Shown here: positions 7,107 to 17,157 of the stretch, in pieces
Layout of the letters: every line of letters starts with the position of its first letter
How positions within the stretch are numbered: position 1 is the stretch's first letter
Origin: Herbaspirillum frisingense GSF30
GTDB taxonomy: Bacteria > Pseudomonadota > Gammaproteobacteria > Burkholderiales > Burkholderiaceae_D
Direction of reading: 5' to 3'
Assembly (NCBI RefSeq): GCF_000300975.2
Contig: NZ_AEEC02000029.1
Coordinates: 1-64,000, forward strand
Length of the DNA: 64,000 nt
Position numbers and translations under genes: made by a program
Notes under the pieces: generated by a model
What the model was told of the DNA's origin: nothing
Seen by the model: the letters and a program-made list of their open reading frames with translations, nothing else
Databases searched by the model: none

Positions 7107-9014
7107 ATGGTTTCAGTTCGTCTTCCCGATGGTTCGCAACGCCAGTTCGACAACCCGGTCACGGTGGCGCAGGTCGCCGCCAACATCGGCACCGGTCTGG
7201 CCAAGGCAGCCCTGGCTGGCCGCGTCGATGGCAAGCTGGTCGATACTTCCTACCTGATCGACAAGGATGCCGAGCTGGCCATCATCACCGACAAGGATCC
7301 CGATGGCCTGGAGGTGATCCGGCACTCCACCGCCCACTTGCTGGCATACGCGGTCAAGGAGTTGTTCCCGGACGCCCAGGTCACCATCGGCCCGGTCATC
7401 GACAACGGTTTCTACTACGACTTCTCGTACAAGCGCCCCTTCACTCCGGAAGACCTGCAGGCCATCGAAAAGAAGATGGCGGAGCTGGCCAAGAAGGATG
7501 AGCCGGTGACCCGCAAGGTGTTGCCGCGCGACGAGGCAGTGGCCTATTTCAAGTCCATCGGCGAAGCCTACAAGGCCGAGATCATCGCTTCCATTCCGCA
7601 GAACGAGGATGTCTCGCTCTACACCGAGGGTAGCTTCACCGACCTGTGCCGTGGTCCGCACGTGCCTTCCACCGGCAAGCTCAAGGTATTCAAGCTGATG
7701 AAGCTGGCCGGTGCCTACTGGCGCGGGGACTCCAACAACGAGATGCTGCAGCGGGTCTATGGCACCGCCTGGGCCAAGAAGGAAGACCAGGAGGCCTACC
7801 TGCACATGCTGGAAGAGGCGGAAAAGCGCGATCACCGCAAGCTGGGCCGTGCGCTGGACCTGTTCCACTTCCAGGATGAGGCGCCGGGCCTGATCTTCTG
7901 GCATCCCAAGGGCTGGACCATCTGGCAGCAGGTCGAGCAATACATGCGTCGCGTCTACCAGGACAACGGCTATCAGGAAGTGAAGGCGCCGCAGATCCTG
8001 GATCGCTCGCTGTGGGAAAAGACTGGTCACTGGGAAAACTATCGTGAAAACATGTTCACGACCGAGTCGGAAAACCGAGCCTACGCGCTCAAGCCGATGA
8101 ACTGCCCGGGCCACATCCAGATCTTCAACTCCGGTCTGCACAGCTATCGCGACCTGCCGCTGCGCTACGGCGAATTCGGCCAGTGCCATCGCAACGAGCC
8201 CTCGGGCGCGCTGCACGGGATGATGCGCGTGCGCGGCTTCACCCAGGACGATGGTCACATCTTCTGTACCGAAGACCAGATCCAGGAGGAAGTGGCTGCC
8301 TTCAACCGCGTGGTGCGCGAAGTCTACGATTGCTTCGGTTTCAAGGAAGTGGCGGTGAAGCTTGCCCTGCGCCCGGAAAAGCGCATTGGTGCCGAGGAAG
8401 TCTGGGACAAGGCCGAGAACGCCCTGCGCGAAGCCATCCGTGCCTCCGGTTCGGAGTGGGAAGAGCTGCCGGGTGAGGGCGCTTTCTATGGTCCCAAGAT
8501 CGAATACCACCTGAAGGACTCCATCGGTCGCTCCTGGCAATGCGGCACCATGCAGGTGGACTTCTCCATGCCGGCCCGCCTGGGCGCCGAGTATGTCACT
8601 GAAGACAACAACCGCAAGGTGCCAGTGATGTTGCACCGGGCCATCGTCGGTTCGCTGGAGCGTTTCATCGCCATCCTGATCGAAAACCACGCCGGCGCAA
8701 TGCCTTTGTGGCTGGCGCCAACACAAGTTGTCATCCTGAATATTTCCGACGCGCAAGCGGATTATGTGCAAAACGTTGCACAAACGCTGAAAAAACAAGG
8801 GTTTAGGGTCGAGACCGATTTGCGCAACGAAAAGATTACCTATAAAATACGGCAGCATTCTATTCAGAAGCCGCCCTATATCCTGGTTGTCGGCGATAAG
8901 GAACGGGATGCAAACACTGTGGCCGTGCGTGCGCGGGGCAATGTCGATCTGGGCGTCATGTCCATCGACACCTTGGTGGAGCGCCTCAAGGATGAGGTTG
9001 CCGCCAAAGCCTGA
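7107..9014 (+). CDS. thrS: Threonyl-tRNA synthetase
   Basis: A 635-residue class II synthetase that charges tRNA-Thr. It has an N-terminal TGS domain (1-62), the editing domain with HSTAH (His73, His77) and CRGPH, the class II core with motif 2 region PMNCPGH and motif 3 near [12 protein letters not shown], and an anticodon-binding domain at the C-terminus. An ATG 12 bases upstream is in frame, but the ATG at 7107 has GGAG six bases before it and gives the usual [10 protein letters not shown] start. It is the first structural gene of the operon continuing into infC 73 bases later. It is preceded by the Thr-rich leader and terminator. Confidence 0.97.
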   Translation: MVSVRLPDGSQRQFDNPVTVAQVAANIGTGLAKAALAGRVDGKLVDTSYLIDKDAELAIITDKDPDGLEVIRHSTAHLLAYAVKELFPDAQVTIGPVIDNGFYYDFSYKRPFTPEDLQAIEKKMAELAKKDEPVTRKVLPRDEAVAYFKSIGEAYKAEIIASIPQNEDVSLYTEGSFTDLCRGPHVPSTGKLKVFKLMKLAGAYWRGDSNNEMLQRVYGTAWAKKEDQEAYLHMLEEAEKRDHRKLGRALDLFHFQDEAPGLIFWHPKGWTIWQQVEQYMRRVYQDNGYQEVKAPQILDRSLWEKTGHWENYRENMFTTESENRAYALKPMNCPGHIQIFNSGLHSYRDLPLRYGEFGQCHRNEPSGALHGMMRVRGFTQDDGHIFCTEDQIQEEVAAFNRVVREVYDCFGFKEVAVKLALRPEKRIGAEEVWDKAENALREAIRASGSEWEELPGEGAFYGPKIEYHLKDSIGRSWQCGTMQVDFSMPARLGAEYVTEDNNRKVPVMLHRAIVGSLERFIAILIENHAGAMPLWLAPTQVVILNISDAQADYVQNVAQTLKKQGFRVETDLRNEKITYKIRQHSIQKPPYILVVGDKERDANTVAVRARGNVDLGVMSIDTLVERLKDEVAAKA

Positions 9015-9087
9015 GTCGGGGAAGCCTAGGGCTTCCTCCCAGCGCAAGAGCACGGCTTAATTTATTGGATTTTAAAAGGAAACTGCA

Positions 9088-9609
9088 ATAGCTACTGACA
9101 AGTCGCATCGCCTCAACCGCGAGATCACTGCGCCGGAAGTACGCCTTTCGGGTGTTGAAAACGAGCCTCTGGGCATCGTCAGCCTGGCTGAAGCCTTACG
9201 TCTTTCCGAAGAGGCCGAAGTCGATCTGGTCGAGATTGCGCCGACCGCGCAACCTCCCGTCTGCCGCCTGATGGACTACGGCAAGTTCAAGTACCAGGAG
9301 CAGAAGAAGGCGCATGAGGCCAAGCTCAAGCAGAAGGTCATCCAGGTCAAGGAAGTCAAGTTCCGCCCGGGTACCGATGATGGCGATTACAACATCAAGC
9401 TGCGCAACCTCACCAAGTTCCTGGAAGACGGTGACAAGACCAAGATCACCCTGCGTTTCCGCGGTCGTGAAATGGCTCACCAGGAAATCGGCATGCGTGT
9501 GCTGGAGCGTCTGAAGGCAGACCTGGAACCTTACGGCCAGGTCGAGCAGTTTCCCAAGATGGAAGGCCGCCAGATGATCATGGTGCTGGCGCCGAAGAAA
9601 AAGAAGTAA
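9088..9609 (+). CDS. infC: Translation initiation factor IF-3, non-AUG start
   Basis: A 173-residue IF-3, which dissociates ribosomal subunits and checks start-codon pairing. The N-domain runs from [11 protein letters not shown] to about 80, then the linker ([13 protein letters not shown]), then the C-domain ending [17 protein letters not shown]. The only start that gives a full-length protein with a Shine-Dalgarno (AAAAGGA, seven-base spacing) is ATA at 9088; an in-frame TAA lies 13 bases before it. The first ATG in frame, at 9271, would delete the N-domain. Rare AUU/AUC/AUA starts on infC are known and let IF-3 repress its own translation. Automatic annotation may truncate this gene. Confidence 0.93.
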   Translation: MATDKSHRLNREITAPEVRLSGVENEPLGIVSLAEALRLSEEAEVDLVEIAPTAQPPVCRLMDYGKFKYQEQKKAHEAKLKQKVIQVKEVKFRPGTDDGDYNIKLRNLTKFLEDGDKTKITLRFRGREMAHQEIGMRVLERLKADLEPYGQVEQFPKMEGRQMIMVLAPKKKK

Positions 9610-9860
9610 ATCTTTTTCTGTTGTTCAGTTTCAAGCAGTTAGCCGTATCAGGACGACATCTCTCCGGTGTCGTCCATGCCGCGAAAGCCGCGGCAGCGTA
9701 GGGCCGACAAAGGATTTGCAGGGCGCAGGCGACTGCGCCGGGCAAAAGCAGCGGGATTACCCGCTGTCAAATAAGTGAGAGCAGGCATCAAAGAGCAGCG
9801 AGTATTTGCTGCCACCTGCAATCATCAAAAAATGGAGCTGTCCGGAAGGACAGAGTTGCT
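9610..9860 (+). promoter_or_regulatory. Structured infC-rpmI spacer, candidate L20-type operator
   Basis: About 250 bases without a gene but dense in inverted repeats: GACGACA...TGTCGTC near 9652, GCCGCG...CGCGGC near 9680, GGCGCA...TGCGCC near 9721, CAGCGGG...CCCGCTG near 9751, and GTCC...GGAC just before rpmI. In E. coli the ribosomal protein L20 binds a folded leader here and represses rpmI-rplT translation. A similar role is inferred from position and structure only. Confidence 0.45.
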
Positions 9861-10058
9861 ATGCCTAAGATGAAATCGAAGAGCAGCGCGAAGAAACGTT
9901 TTCGCGTGCGCCCGGGCGGTACCGTCAAGCGCGGTCAAGCCTTCAAGCGTCACATCCTGACCAAGAAGACCACCAAGAACAAGCGTCAACTGCGCGGTAC
10001 CGAGGGCGTCCATGAGACGAACCTGAATTCCGTTCGCGCAATGCTGCCGTTCGCTTAA
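9861..10058 (+). CDS. rpmI: 50S ribosomal protein L35
   Basis: 65 residues, highly basic, starting [14 protein letters not shown] as is typical of bL35. It has a Lys/Arg-rich middle ([19 protein letters not shown]) and the conserved Gly/Lys N-terminal module. It sits in the standard infC-rpmI-rplT order, 25 bases before rplT. Confidence 0.97.
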   Translation: MPKMKSKSSAKKRFRVRPGGTVKRGQAFKRHILTKKTTKNKRQLRGTEGVHETNLNSVRAMLPFA

Positions 10059-10083
10059 CCTCACCATACACTAAGGAGCTACT

Positions 10084-10446
10084 ATGCCTAGAGTCAAACG
10101 TGGGGTAACAGCACGTGCCCGCCACAAGAAAGTCCTCGCACTCGCCAAGGGTTACCGCGGCCGTCGCAAAAACGTCTACCGTATCGCCAAGCAAGCAGTC
10201 ATGCGCGCTGGTCAGTACGCGTACCGTGACCGTCGTAACAAGAAGCGCGTGTTCCGCGCACTGTGGATCGCCCGTATCAACGCCGCTGCGCGTTCGCACG
10301 GCGTGACCTACAGCGTGTTCATGAACGGCCTGAAGAAGGCTGCGATCGAACTGGATCGTAAGGTCCTGGCCGATATGGCTGTCACCGACAAGGCTGCATT
10401 TGCTGCCATCGTCAACCAGGTGAAGGCCAACATCGCTGCCGCCTAA
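10084..10446 (+). CDS. rplT: 50S ribosomal protein L20
   Basis: 120 residues starting [18 protein letters not shown], with the long basic N-terminal extension ([18 protein letters not shown]) that threads into 23S rRNA, and a globular C-domain (about 60-120). It is needed for early 50S assembly. AAGGAG lies at a good distance before the ATG. By analogy with other bacteria it may repress its own operon by binding the leader before rpmI. Confidence 0.97.
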   Translation: MPRVKRGVTARARHKKVLALAKGYRGRRKNVYRIAKQAVMRAGQYAYRDRRNKKRVFRALWIARINAAARSHGVTYSVFMNGLKKAAIELDRKVLADMAVTDKAAFAAIVNQVKANIAAA

Positions 10447-10545
10447 ATCGACAGCGCATGTGCGGTAGCCGGCCGCAACATCCACGACGCAAGTCAGACG
10501 AGCAGCCGGCGCTGCAAAATCCTGCGGGGCAGAGGTGTCACACCG

Positions 10546-10635
10546 ATGCCCCGTATGTTTTTGATCCACGGTTTCGTGGATTTTTTTCCTTTTCGACTTC
10601 GTCGTCGGATTTTCGATTGGAGCGAGACTTACCGC
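10546..10635 (+). other. Phe-rich in-frame leader segment of pheS
   Basis: An ATG at 10546 with a good GAGGTG site eight bases upstream opens a 30-codon stretch that runs into pheS without a stop. Six codons are Phe (5, 10, 13, 14, 16 and 23), and the stretch overlaps the terminator at 10564. A ribosome stalled at Phe codon 5 (10558-10560) would cover the rising arm of the hairpin and could prevent termination. The E. coli pheST operon has a separate Phe leader peptide (pheM) at the same place. Part of the Phe content simply reflects the T-run of the terminator, so the case is suggestive, not proven. Confidence 0.4.
10564..10587 (+). terminator. Terminator/attenuator between rplT and pheS
   Basis: ATCCACG pairs perfectly with CGTGGAT around GTTT and is followed by six Ts. 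It would separate the ribosomal protein genes from pheST unless read-through is regulated. Confidence 0.85.
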
Positions 10636-11664
10636 ATGAATCCCCTAGACCAACTCCTGGGCCAACTGGTCACGCAGGCGCAGGCTGATTTCGCCGCCGC
10701 GCCGGACGCCGCCGCACTGGAAAACGCCAAGGCCAAGTACCTCGGCAAGACCGGCCAGATCACCGAGCAGATGAAGGGGCTGGGCAAGCTGGCGCCGGAA
10801 GAGCGCAAGGTACAAGGGGCGATCATCAACGTCGCCAAGGAACAGATCGAAAACGCACTGACCGCACGCCGCGATGCTCTGGCCAATGCCCAGATGCAGG
10901 CGCGCCTGAATGCGGAAGCCATCGACGTCACCCTGCCTGGTCGTGGTCGCGGCGTGGGTGGTATCCATCCGGTGATGCGCTCCTGGCAGCGCGTCGAGGA
11001 AATCTTCCGTTCCATCGGCTTCGATGTCGCCGACGGTCCCGAGATCGAGACCGACTGGACCAATTTCACCGCATTGAACAGCCCCGAAAATCACCCGGCG
11101 CGCTCGATGCAGGACACCTTCTACATCGAAGGTCACGATACCCAGGGCAAGCCCCTGCTGCTGCGTACCCACACCAGCCCGATGCAGGTGCGCTACGCCC
11201 GCATGAACAAGCCGCCCATCAAGGTCATTGCCCCGGGCCGCACCTACCGCGTGGACAGCGATGCCACGCACTCGCCGATGTTCCACCAGGTCGAAGGCCT
11301 GTGGATCGCCGAGGACATCAGCTTCGCCGACTTGAAGGGCGTCTACCTCAACTTCGTCAAGGCCTTCTTCGAGACCGACGACCTGCAGGTGCGCTTCCGT
11401 CCTTCCTATTTCCCTTTTACCGAACCCTCGGCCGAGATCGACATCGCCTTCGGCAGCGGCCCCCTCAAGGGGCGCTGGCTGGAAGTCTCCGGTGCCGGCC
11501 AGGTGCATCCCACCGTGGTGCGCAACATGGGGCTGGACCCCGAGCAGTACATCGGTTTCGCGTTCGGCTCCGGCCTTGAGCGCCTGACCATGCTGCGCTA
11601 TGGCATCAATGACCTGCGCCTGTTCTACGAAGGCGACCTGCGCTTCCTGAAGCAATTCAATTAA
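10636..11664 (+). CDS. pheS: Phenylalanyl-tRNA synthetase alpha subunit
   Basis: A 342-residue alpha subunit of the (alpha-beta)2 class II enzyme. An N-terminal coiled coil (1-100) is followed by the catalytic core with motif 1 ([14 protein letters not shown]), motif 2 ([13 protein letters not shown], then [21 protein letters not shown]) and motif 3 near the C-terminus ([18 protein letters not shown]). The start [11 protein letters not shown] has GGAGCGAG nine bases upstream and gives the normal family length. Starting at 10546 would add 30 unrelated residues. Confidence 0.95.
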   Translation: MNPLDQLLGQLVTQAQADFAAAPDAAALENAKAKYLGKTGQITEQMKGLGKLAPEERKVQGAIINVAKEQIENALTARRDALANAQMQARLNAEAIDVTLPGRGRGVGGIHPVMRSWQRVEEIFRSIGFDVADGPEIETDWTNFTALNSPENHPARSMQDTFYIEGHDTQGKPLLLRTHTSPMQVRYARMNKPPIKVIAPGRTYRVDSDATHSPMFHQVEGLWIAEDISFADLKGVYLNFVKAFFETDDLQVRFRPSYFPFTEPSAEIDIAFGSGPLKGRWLEVSGAGQVHPTVVRNMGLDPEQYIGFAFGSGLERLTMLRYGINDLRLFYEGDLRFLKQFN

Positions 11665-11730
11665 TCCGATCAAGAAGGGCGCCGCGCCATGTCGCGACGC
11701 GCCTCTGGCTGATAGCTGAAAGTCTGAATC

Positions 11731-14157
11731 ATGCAATTCTCTGAAAACTGGCTGCGTACCATGGTCAATCCGACCATGACCTCGGATGAACTGTCGCATC
11801 TGCTGACCATGTCCGGCCTGGAAGTCGAGGAAGTCGAACCGGTCGCGCCCCCCTTCACCAATGTGGTGGTGGGTGAAGTGCTGGAAGTGACCAAGCACCC
11901 GGATGCGGATCGCCTGAACGTATGCCGCGTCAACGTGCACACCGGCACCATCCTCAACATCGTCTGCGGCGCGCCCAACGTGCGTGCCGGCCTGAAGGTT
12001 CCTTGCGCGATGGTAGGCGCGGTGCTGCCCCCGGGCGCCGATGGCAAGCCCTTCGAAATCAAGGTCGGCAAGCTGCGCGGTGTGGAATCGCAGGGCATGC
12101 TGTGTTCCGCGCGCGAACTGAAACTGTCGGAAGATCACGGCGGCCTGCTGGAACTGCCGGACGATGCACCGGTGGGTCAGAATTTCCGCGACTACCTGCA
12201 ATTGAACGATCTGAAGTTCACCATCAAGCTCACCCCCAACAAGGCGGACTGCCTGTCGGTGCTGGGCGTGGCGCGTGAAGTGTCGGCCCTGACCGGAACC
12301 CCCCTGAAGGCGCCGGTATATCAGGCGGCGACGGTCAATCTCGACGAGAAACTGCCCGTGCGCATTTCCGCGCCTGAGTTGTGCGGCCGTTTCGCCGGCC
12401 GCGTCATCCGTGGCCTCAATGCCAAGGCAGTCACGCCGCAATGGATGAAGCAGCGCCTGGAGCGCAGCGGTCAGCGCTCAATTTCTGCACTGGTGGATAT
12501 CTCCAACTACGTGATGCTGGAGCTGGGTCGTCCCTCGCACGTGTTCGACCTGGACAAGATCCATGGCGGCCTGGATGTGCGCTGGGGGCGCAAGGGCGAA
12601 TCGCTCAAGCTCCTCAACGGCAATACCGTGGAAGTCGATGAGTGGGTGGGCGTGATCTCCGACGACAAGGAAATCGAATCCCTGGCCGGTATCATGGGCG
12701 GCGACGCCACTGCAGTCTCGCTGGAGACCAGCAACATCTACCTGGAAGCCGCCTTCTGGTTCCCGCAGGCGATCCAGGGCCGAGCACGTCGCTACAACTT
12801 CTCCACCGATGCGGCGCATCGCTTCGAACGTGGTGTCGACTTCGCCACCGTGGTCGATCACATCGAACGCATTACTGCGTTGCTGCTGGAAATCTGCGGC
12901 ACCAGCGACACCCGCGTCGGCCCCATCGACGACCAGATCGTCAACCTGCCCAAGCGTGAGCCGGTCACGCTGCGCACTGCGCGTGCAGCCAAGGTGATCG
13001 GCGTGGAGATCACCGATGAGATGGTCTCGGACATCTTCAAGCGCCTGGGCCTGTCCTTCGACTATCAGCCTGGCCTGTTCTCGGTCACGCCGCCGTCCTA
13101 TCGCTTCGACATCGAGATCGAGGAAGACCTGATCGAGGAAGTCGCGCGCGTCTACGGCTTCGAGAACATCCCGGCGCTGCCGCCGGTGGCCGCCAATGCC
13201 ATGCGCATCGCGCCCGAGAACACCCGCTCGCTGTTCGCCATCCGGCGTCTGCTGGCGGACCAGGACTACCAGGAAGTGGTCAATTTCAGCTTCGTCGATA
13301 GCGCCTGGGAAGCAGACTTCGGCGGCAACGCCGATCCGATCAAGCTGCTCAATCCCATCGCCAGCCAGATGAGCGTCATGCGCTCTTCGCTGATCGCCGG
13401 GCTGGTGGCCAACGCACGCTACAACGTCAACCGCAAGGCGTCGCGCATCCGCGTCTTCGAAGCCGGTGCGATCTTCCGCAAGAATGCCGATATCGCCGAT
13501 GGCCCGCTGTCAGTGGCCGGTTTCGAGCAGCCCAAGCGCGTGGCCGCGCTGGCCTACGGCCCGGTGGCCGAGGAACAATGGGACCAGTCCAGCCGCAACG
13601 TCGATTACTTCGACGTCAAGGCCGATCTGGAAGCCTTGTTCGCACCGCGCACCCTGCGTTTCGTGAAGGCAGAACATCCGGCGTTGCACCCGGGTCGTAC
13701 CGCCCATGTGCTGCTGGGCGAGCAGGTCATCGGCGTGATCGGCGAACTGCATCCGAAGTGGCAGCAGAAGTACGAGCTGCCGTTGGCGCCGGTGGTCTTC
13801 GAAGTCGATGCCGATGCGCTGCAGCAGCGTGACCTGCCGGTCTACACCGAGATTTCCAAATTCCCGGCCGTCAGCCGTGACATCGCACTGGTGGTCAAGC
13901 AGTCGATTGGCGCCCAGCAATTGCTCGATGTTTTCGCTGCCGAGAAAGAGGCCAACCCCGCATGCGCCATCTTGCAAGCCCTTGTTTTATTTGATGAATA
14001 TCAAGGCAAGGGTCTGGAAAGCGACGAAAAAAGTCTTGCGTTCCGCTGCACCTTGCAAGATACTCAAAACACCCTTCAGGATGACAAGGTCGACCTTGCC
14101 GTGAGTGCGCTGGTGGCCGCTGCGGGCAGCAGGCTTGGCGCCAGGTTGCGTGCCTGA
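11731..14157 (+). CDS. pheT: Phenylalanyl-tRNA synthetase beta subunit
   Basis: An 808-residue beta subunit. The order is an EMAP/tRNA-binding domain (about 39-150), the B3/B4 editing domain, B5, the catalytically inactive class II-like core, and the FDX-ACB anticodon-binding domain from about residue 715 to the end ([17 protein letters not shown]). It partners with PheS to charge tRNA-Phe. Spacing of 66 bases from pheS and 4 bases to the next ATG indicates one operon. Confidence 0.97.
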   Translation: MQFSENWLRTMVNPTMTSDELSHLLTMSGLEVEEVEPVAPPFTNVVVGEVLEVTKHPDADRLNVCRVNVHTGTILNIVCGAPNVRAGLKVPCAMVGAVLPPGADGKPFEIKVGKLRGVESQGMLCSARELKLSEDHGGLLELPDDAPVGQNFRDYLQLNDLKFTIKLTPNKADCLSVLGVAREVSALTGTPLKAPVYQAATVNLDEKLPVRISAPELCGRFAGRVIRGLNAKAVTPQWMKQRLERSGQRSISALVDISNYVMLELGRPSHVFDLDKIHGGLDVRWGRKGESLKLLNGNTVEVDEWVGVISDDKEIESLAGIMGGDATAVSLETSNIYLEAAFWFPQAIQGRARRYNFSTDAAHRFERGVDFATVVDHIERITALLLEICGTSDTRVGPIDDQIVNLPKREPVTLRTARAAKVIGVEITDEMVSDIFKRLGLSFDYQPGLFSVTPPSYRFDIEIEEDLIEEVARVYGFENIPALPPVAANAMRIAPENTRSLFAIRRLLADQDYQEVVNFSFVDSAWEADFGGNADPIKLLNPIASQMSVMRSSLIAGLVANARYNVNRKASRIRVFEAGAIFRKNADIADGPLSVAGFEQPKRVAALAYGPVAEEQWDQSSRNVDYFDVKADLEALFAPRTLRFVKAEHPALHPGRTAHVLLGEQVIGVIGELHPKWQQKYELPLAPVVFEVDADALQQRDLPVYTEISKFPAVSRDIALVVKQSIGAQQLLDVFAAEKEANPACAILQALVLFDEYQGKGLESDEKSLAFRCTLQDTQNTLQDDKVDLAVSALVAAAGSRLGARLRA

Positions 14158-14161
14158 CGTG

Positions 14162-14635
14162 ATGTCCGAGAGCGAAAATAATTACAGACCGGAATCGGTT
14201 GAGGCCCAGTCATTCATCGCCATGAACAACGTGAATTCGAACGAATTTCAATCCGTGCTGGACGCCGACCTGCATCGTGCCGTGATGGAATCGCAGGCAC
14301 GCTCGCAGGCCGATAAGAACCTGCCGACGCTGACCAAGGCCGAGCTGGCCGAACTTTTGTTCGAGCAGGTTGGTCTGAACAAGCGCGAAGCCAAGGACAT
14401 GGTGGAAACCTTCTTCGACGAGATCCGCAACGCGCTTGAGCGTGGTGAGGCCGTCAAGCTTTCCGGCTTCGGTAATTTCCAGCTGCGCGACAAGCCGCAA
14501 CGGCCTGGCCGCAATCCCAAGACAGGCGAGGAAATCCCGATCACGGCGCGCCGCGTCGTGACCTTCCATGCCAGCCAGAAATTGAAGGAAATGGTGGAAC
14601 TCTCCAGCGGTAGCACCGTTGAAATGTCCGTCTAA
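14162..14635 (+). CDS. ihfA: Integration host factor alpha subunit
   Basis: A HU/IHF family protein with the DNA-bending arm ([20 protein letters not shown]). IHF-alpha pairs with IHF-beta and bends DNA at specific sites. The conserved core begins near [16 protein letters not shown]; before it lies an extension of about 57 residues that is longer than in E. coli. Two starts are possible. ATG 14162 lies four bases after the pheT stop and fits translational coupling; ATG 14223 gives a shorter N-terminus. Neither has a good Shine-Dalgarno. The pheT-ihfA order is conserved in many proteobacteria. Confidence 0.9.
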   Translation: MSESENNYRPESVEAQSFIAMNNVNSNEFQSVLDADLHRAVMESQARSQADKNLPTLTKAELAELLFEQVGLNKREAKDMVETFFDEIRNALERGEAVKLSGFGNFQLRDKPQRPGRNPKTGEEIPITARRVVTFHASQKLKEMVELSSGSTVEMSV

Positions 14636-14638
14636 TCT

Positions 14639-15040
14639 ATGAACGATCGTGTCAACAAGCCGGCAGCCATCGTGCTGCCGCCCATCCCGGCCAAGCGTTA
14701 TTTCACGATAGGTGAGGTCAGCGAGCTGTGTGGCGTCAAGCCGCACGTGTTGCGCTATTGGGAGCAAGAATTTACCCAGTTGAAGCCGGTGAAGCGACGT
14801 GGCAACCGTCGTTATTACCAGCATCATGAAGTGCTGCTGATCCGTCGTATCCGTGAACTGCTCTACGAGCAGGGCTTCACCATCAGTGGCGCCCGCAACA
14901 AGCTCGATGGTACCCATGAGGTCGAACAACCGGAAGAGCCGCAACCGCCCGCCATCAGTCTGGACGAGGCCGCCATCGACAGCCTGCGTGCCGAGCTGCA
15001 GGCGGTTCTGGAGACGCTCAAGCCGGGTGCGGCAGCCTGA
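14639..15040 (+). CDS. MerR family transcriptional regulator
   Basis: 133 residues. The N-terminal winged helix-turn-helix (about 20-90; YFTIGEVSELCGVKPHVLRYWEQEF) has the MerR recognition motif and the RRYYQHHEVLLIRRIRELLYEQGFTI wing and coil. The C-terminal part is short and lacks the Cys metal-binding loop, so the effector is unknown. It starts four bases after ihfA stops, and ihfA-merR adjacency is common in Burkholderiales. It is last in the operon and followed by a strong terminator. Confidence 0.9.
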   Translation: MNDRVNKPAAIVLPPIPAKRYFTIGEVSELCGVKPHVLRYWEQEFTQLKPVKRRGNRRYYQHHEVLLIRRIRELLYEQGFTISGARNKLDGTHEVEQPEEPQPPAISLDEAAIDSLRAELQAVLETLKPGAAA

Positions 15041-15126
15041 TGGGCTGATGGGCGACGCTATTCGTATCGGGGCGTCCTGCCCCCGGCAATAGCCTTATCC
15101 CCGTTCCGACTGACATTGCAATTCGA

Positions 15127-15170
15127 CGCGCCGCACGCTGGTCCTTATGGACCCCCGTGCGGCGCGTTTC
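15127..15170 (+). terminator. Strong terminator of the thrS-merR operon
   Basis: The 11-base stem CGCGCCGCACG / CGTGCGGCGCG encloses a second stem GGTCC-TTAT-GGACC. It is followed by TTTCCTTTC, a modest T-rich tail. Confidence 0.8.
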
Positions 15171-15218
15171 CTTTCAGGCCCGCCATCGCGAGGATGCCGA
15201 TGGCAAGGGAGATCAATC

Positions 15219-15740
15219 ATGACCCATTACCAATGGCGTGCGATGAAGGTGGACGACTTGTCGCATGTGATGGAGATCGCAGCGCTGGTTCACGCCGGTT
15301 ACTATGAGGCCCGCGAAGTCTTTGCCGAACGACTGGCCTTGTTTCCGCAAGGCTGCCGCATCGCCGCCCACATGACGCCAGCCGGTACCGAGGAAGTCAT
15401 CGGTTATGCCTTCATGCATCCGACCCGCCATGGTCAACCTCCCGCCTTGAACCGCTTGCTGCTGGAGCTCGAAGAGCGGGCGGACTGCCTGCATCTGCAT
15501 GACGTCGCCTTGTTGCCGCAAGCCCGGGGTTCGGGGCTGGGGCGCGCATTGGTGGAGGAAATCTGCCAGCTTGGTCGCGCCATTGGTCTGCAGCGCGCCA
15601 CATTGGTGGCCGTCCATGATTCCGGAGTCTACTGGCGCAATGCCGGATTCGAGAGCGATGATCAGGCCCATCTGCAAAGCTCCGATGCAATCTCCAGCTA
15701 TGGAGTTGGCGCTCGCTACATGTCCAGAACCTTGCGTTGA
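15219..15740 (+). CDS. GNAT family N-acetyltransferase
   Basis: 173 residues with the GNAT acetyl-CoA binding signature in LLPQARGSGLGRALVEEI (the Q-x-x-G-x-G-type pyrophosphate loop) and the following helix-strand LQRATLVAVHDSGVYWRNAGF. An AAGGGAG site sits before the chosen ATG. An upstream in-frame ATG at 15147 would start inside the preceding terminator and is unlikely. The acceptor substrate is unknown, and it is not obviously linked to either neighbour. Confidence 0.85.
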   Translation: MTHYQWRAMKVDDLSHVMEIAALVHAGYYEAREVFAERLALFPQGCRIAAHMTPAGTEEVIGYAFMHPTRHGQPPALNRLLLELEERADCLHLHDVALLPQARGSGLGRALVEEICQLGRAIGLQRATLVAVHDSGVYWRNAGFESDDQAHLQSSDAISSYGVGARYMSRTLR

Positions 15741-15969
15741 CCACTCCGCTTCCATACGGTGGGAAACTTGATTATTGTCAATGTGGCAAAATTTTCACAA
15801 GGACGCGATACTTCATCTTCCTACTTGATCAAGTGACAACTAAACCCTTAGAATTGATAAAAAATTTACAACTATTTGTGTGAATTTACGCGGTGTTGGC
15901 CGCGATCAATTATTGCCTGTGCCAGTTGGGAGATCTGACCGGGCGTCACTTCATTGAATCGGGGGTTTC

Positions 15970-17052
15970 ATGCTTGTCCGTTCCAAGTCGGTCCTGGCCA
16001 CGTTTGCCATCGCGCCGTTGCTGTCGCTCGGTCTGTCCGAAGCCGCCCAGGCGGCCACGACGTCGCTGACTGGCGCCGAAGCGCTTCAGCAATTCAACCT
16101 GGTCGTGCTCGGTAGTGCCACGTCCAATTCCCACGTCGATGGTCGTGCCTGGATCGGCGGCTCGCTCACCGGTGGCGATTACGTGCAGCATGTCGGCGAC
16201 ACTCCGGCCTCCAACTATGCGGGCCTGACGGTCATGGGTACCGCGACCAACGTACACGTCAACGGCCTGGGCTCGACTATCGGCGGCTCGCTGGTCAATT
16301 CCACGGTCAACACCGGCTCCAGCTACATCGGCGGCTCCGTCTCCAATAGCAATCTGAACGGCCCGGCCTATGTGGTCGGCGGCAGCACCGGCAGCAATTT
16401 CAATGGCGGCCATCTGTCCGCGCCGTCCTCGCTGATGCAGACCAACTTCGATGCAGCGGGCTCCACCAATTTCGGTAGCACCCTCGGCGCGCTGTCCAAC
16501 ACCCTCAAGAGTGCAGTCGCCAACAGCACGGTTTCGCTCAGCGGCAACAAGGCGACCTTCAATGCCGTTGCCAATGCCAAGGGTGTGGCCGTCTTCAACC
16601 TGGATAACACGACCAGCGCCTCGGTGTTCTCGGCTGGCGAATTCTCTTTCGCCGCCAATGGCGCCAGCACCATCATCATCAATTCGAGCGTGAGTTCGGC
16701 AGTGATCGGTGCCAACTTCCTGGGCGGGCAAGCACAGTCGCTGGGCAAGTCCATCGTCTGGAATTTCTATAACGCCAGCAGCCTCACCATCAACAACCAG
16801 TTTGGCGGCTCCATCCTGGCCACGCATGCCAGCCTGACCAATAACCAGAACATCGAGGGTGGTGTCTTCGTCAACAGCCTGACCCAGAATGGCGAACTGC
16901 ACCTGCAGTCCTTCACTGGCAACCTGGCAGCCGTGGCTCCGGTCCCGGAGCCTGAGCAATATCTGATGATGCTGTCCGGCCTGGTCATCGTCATTGGCGT
17001 GGCAGCGCTGCGTCGCAGGAATGTCCCGATGCCGGCGGCACTGGCTGCCTGA
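15970..17052 (+). CDS. Choice-of-anchor A family PEP-CTERM protein
   Basis: A 360-residue secreted protein. It has an N-terminal signal peptide ending SEAAQA, then a body rich in Asn, Ser, Gly and Thr with repeated short motifs (IGGSL, SNSNLNG) of the choice-of-anchor A domain. The C-terminal sorting signal is VPEPEQ, a hydrophobic segment and RRRN, followed by a 10-residue tail. PEP-CTERM signals are cut by exosortases, so this is a likely substrate of the XrtB-EpsI protein at 25176. It is probably a matrix or surface protein made with the exopolysaccharide. It is monocistronic, with a terminator 40 bases after its stop. Confidence 0.88.
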   Translation: MLVRSKSVLATFAIAPLLSLGLSEAAQAATTSLTGAEALQQFNLVVLGSATSNSHVDGRAWIGGSLTGGDYVQHVGDTPASNYAGLTVMGTATNVHVNGLGSTIGGSLVNSTVNTGSSYIGGSVSNSNLNGPAYVVGGSTGSNFNGGHLSAPSSLMQTNFDAAGSTNFGSTLGALSNTLKSAVANSTVSLSGNKATFNAVANAKGVAVFNLDNTTSASVFSAGEFSFAANGASTIIINSSVSSAVIGANFLGGQAQSLGKSIVWNFYNASSLTINNQFGGSILATHASLTNNQNIEGGVFVNSLTQNGELHLQSFTGNLAAVAPVPEPEQYLMMLSGLVIVIGVAALRRRNVPMPAALAA

Positions 17053-17091
17053 GGCCGCAGTCACCTAGCAGATAGACGTGATGCGCAAGAC

Positions 17092-17124
17092 ATGCCGTTC
17101 AGCGGATTGCTGAACGGCATTTTT
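17092..17124 (+). terminator. Intrinsic terminator of the PEP-CTERM gene
   Basis: ATGCCGTTCAGC pairs perfectly with GCTGAACGGCAT around a five-base loop and is followed by TTTTC. It lies between convergent genes. Confidence 0.85.
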
Positions 17125-17157
17125 CATGGTGAAGGGCAGGGCGCCGGCAGTGCCGGC

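Noticed and set aside
7113-9053. A 646-codon reverse frame
   Set aside because: Antisense to thrS; no domain, no ribosome-binding site.
9271-9609. infC starting at the first ATG (112 residues)
   Set aside because: This would remove the IF-3 N-domain, which is fully encoded upstream in the same frame from ATA 9088.
10645-12441. A 598-codon reverse frame
   Set aside because: Antisense to pheS and pheT; shadow of codon bias.
15041-15218. A tRNA-Pro after the ihfA-merR pair, as in some Burkholderiales
   Set aside because: No tRNA fold is present there; the tRNA-Pro is at 51507 instead.
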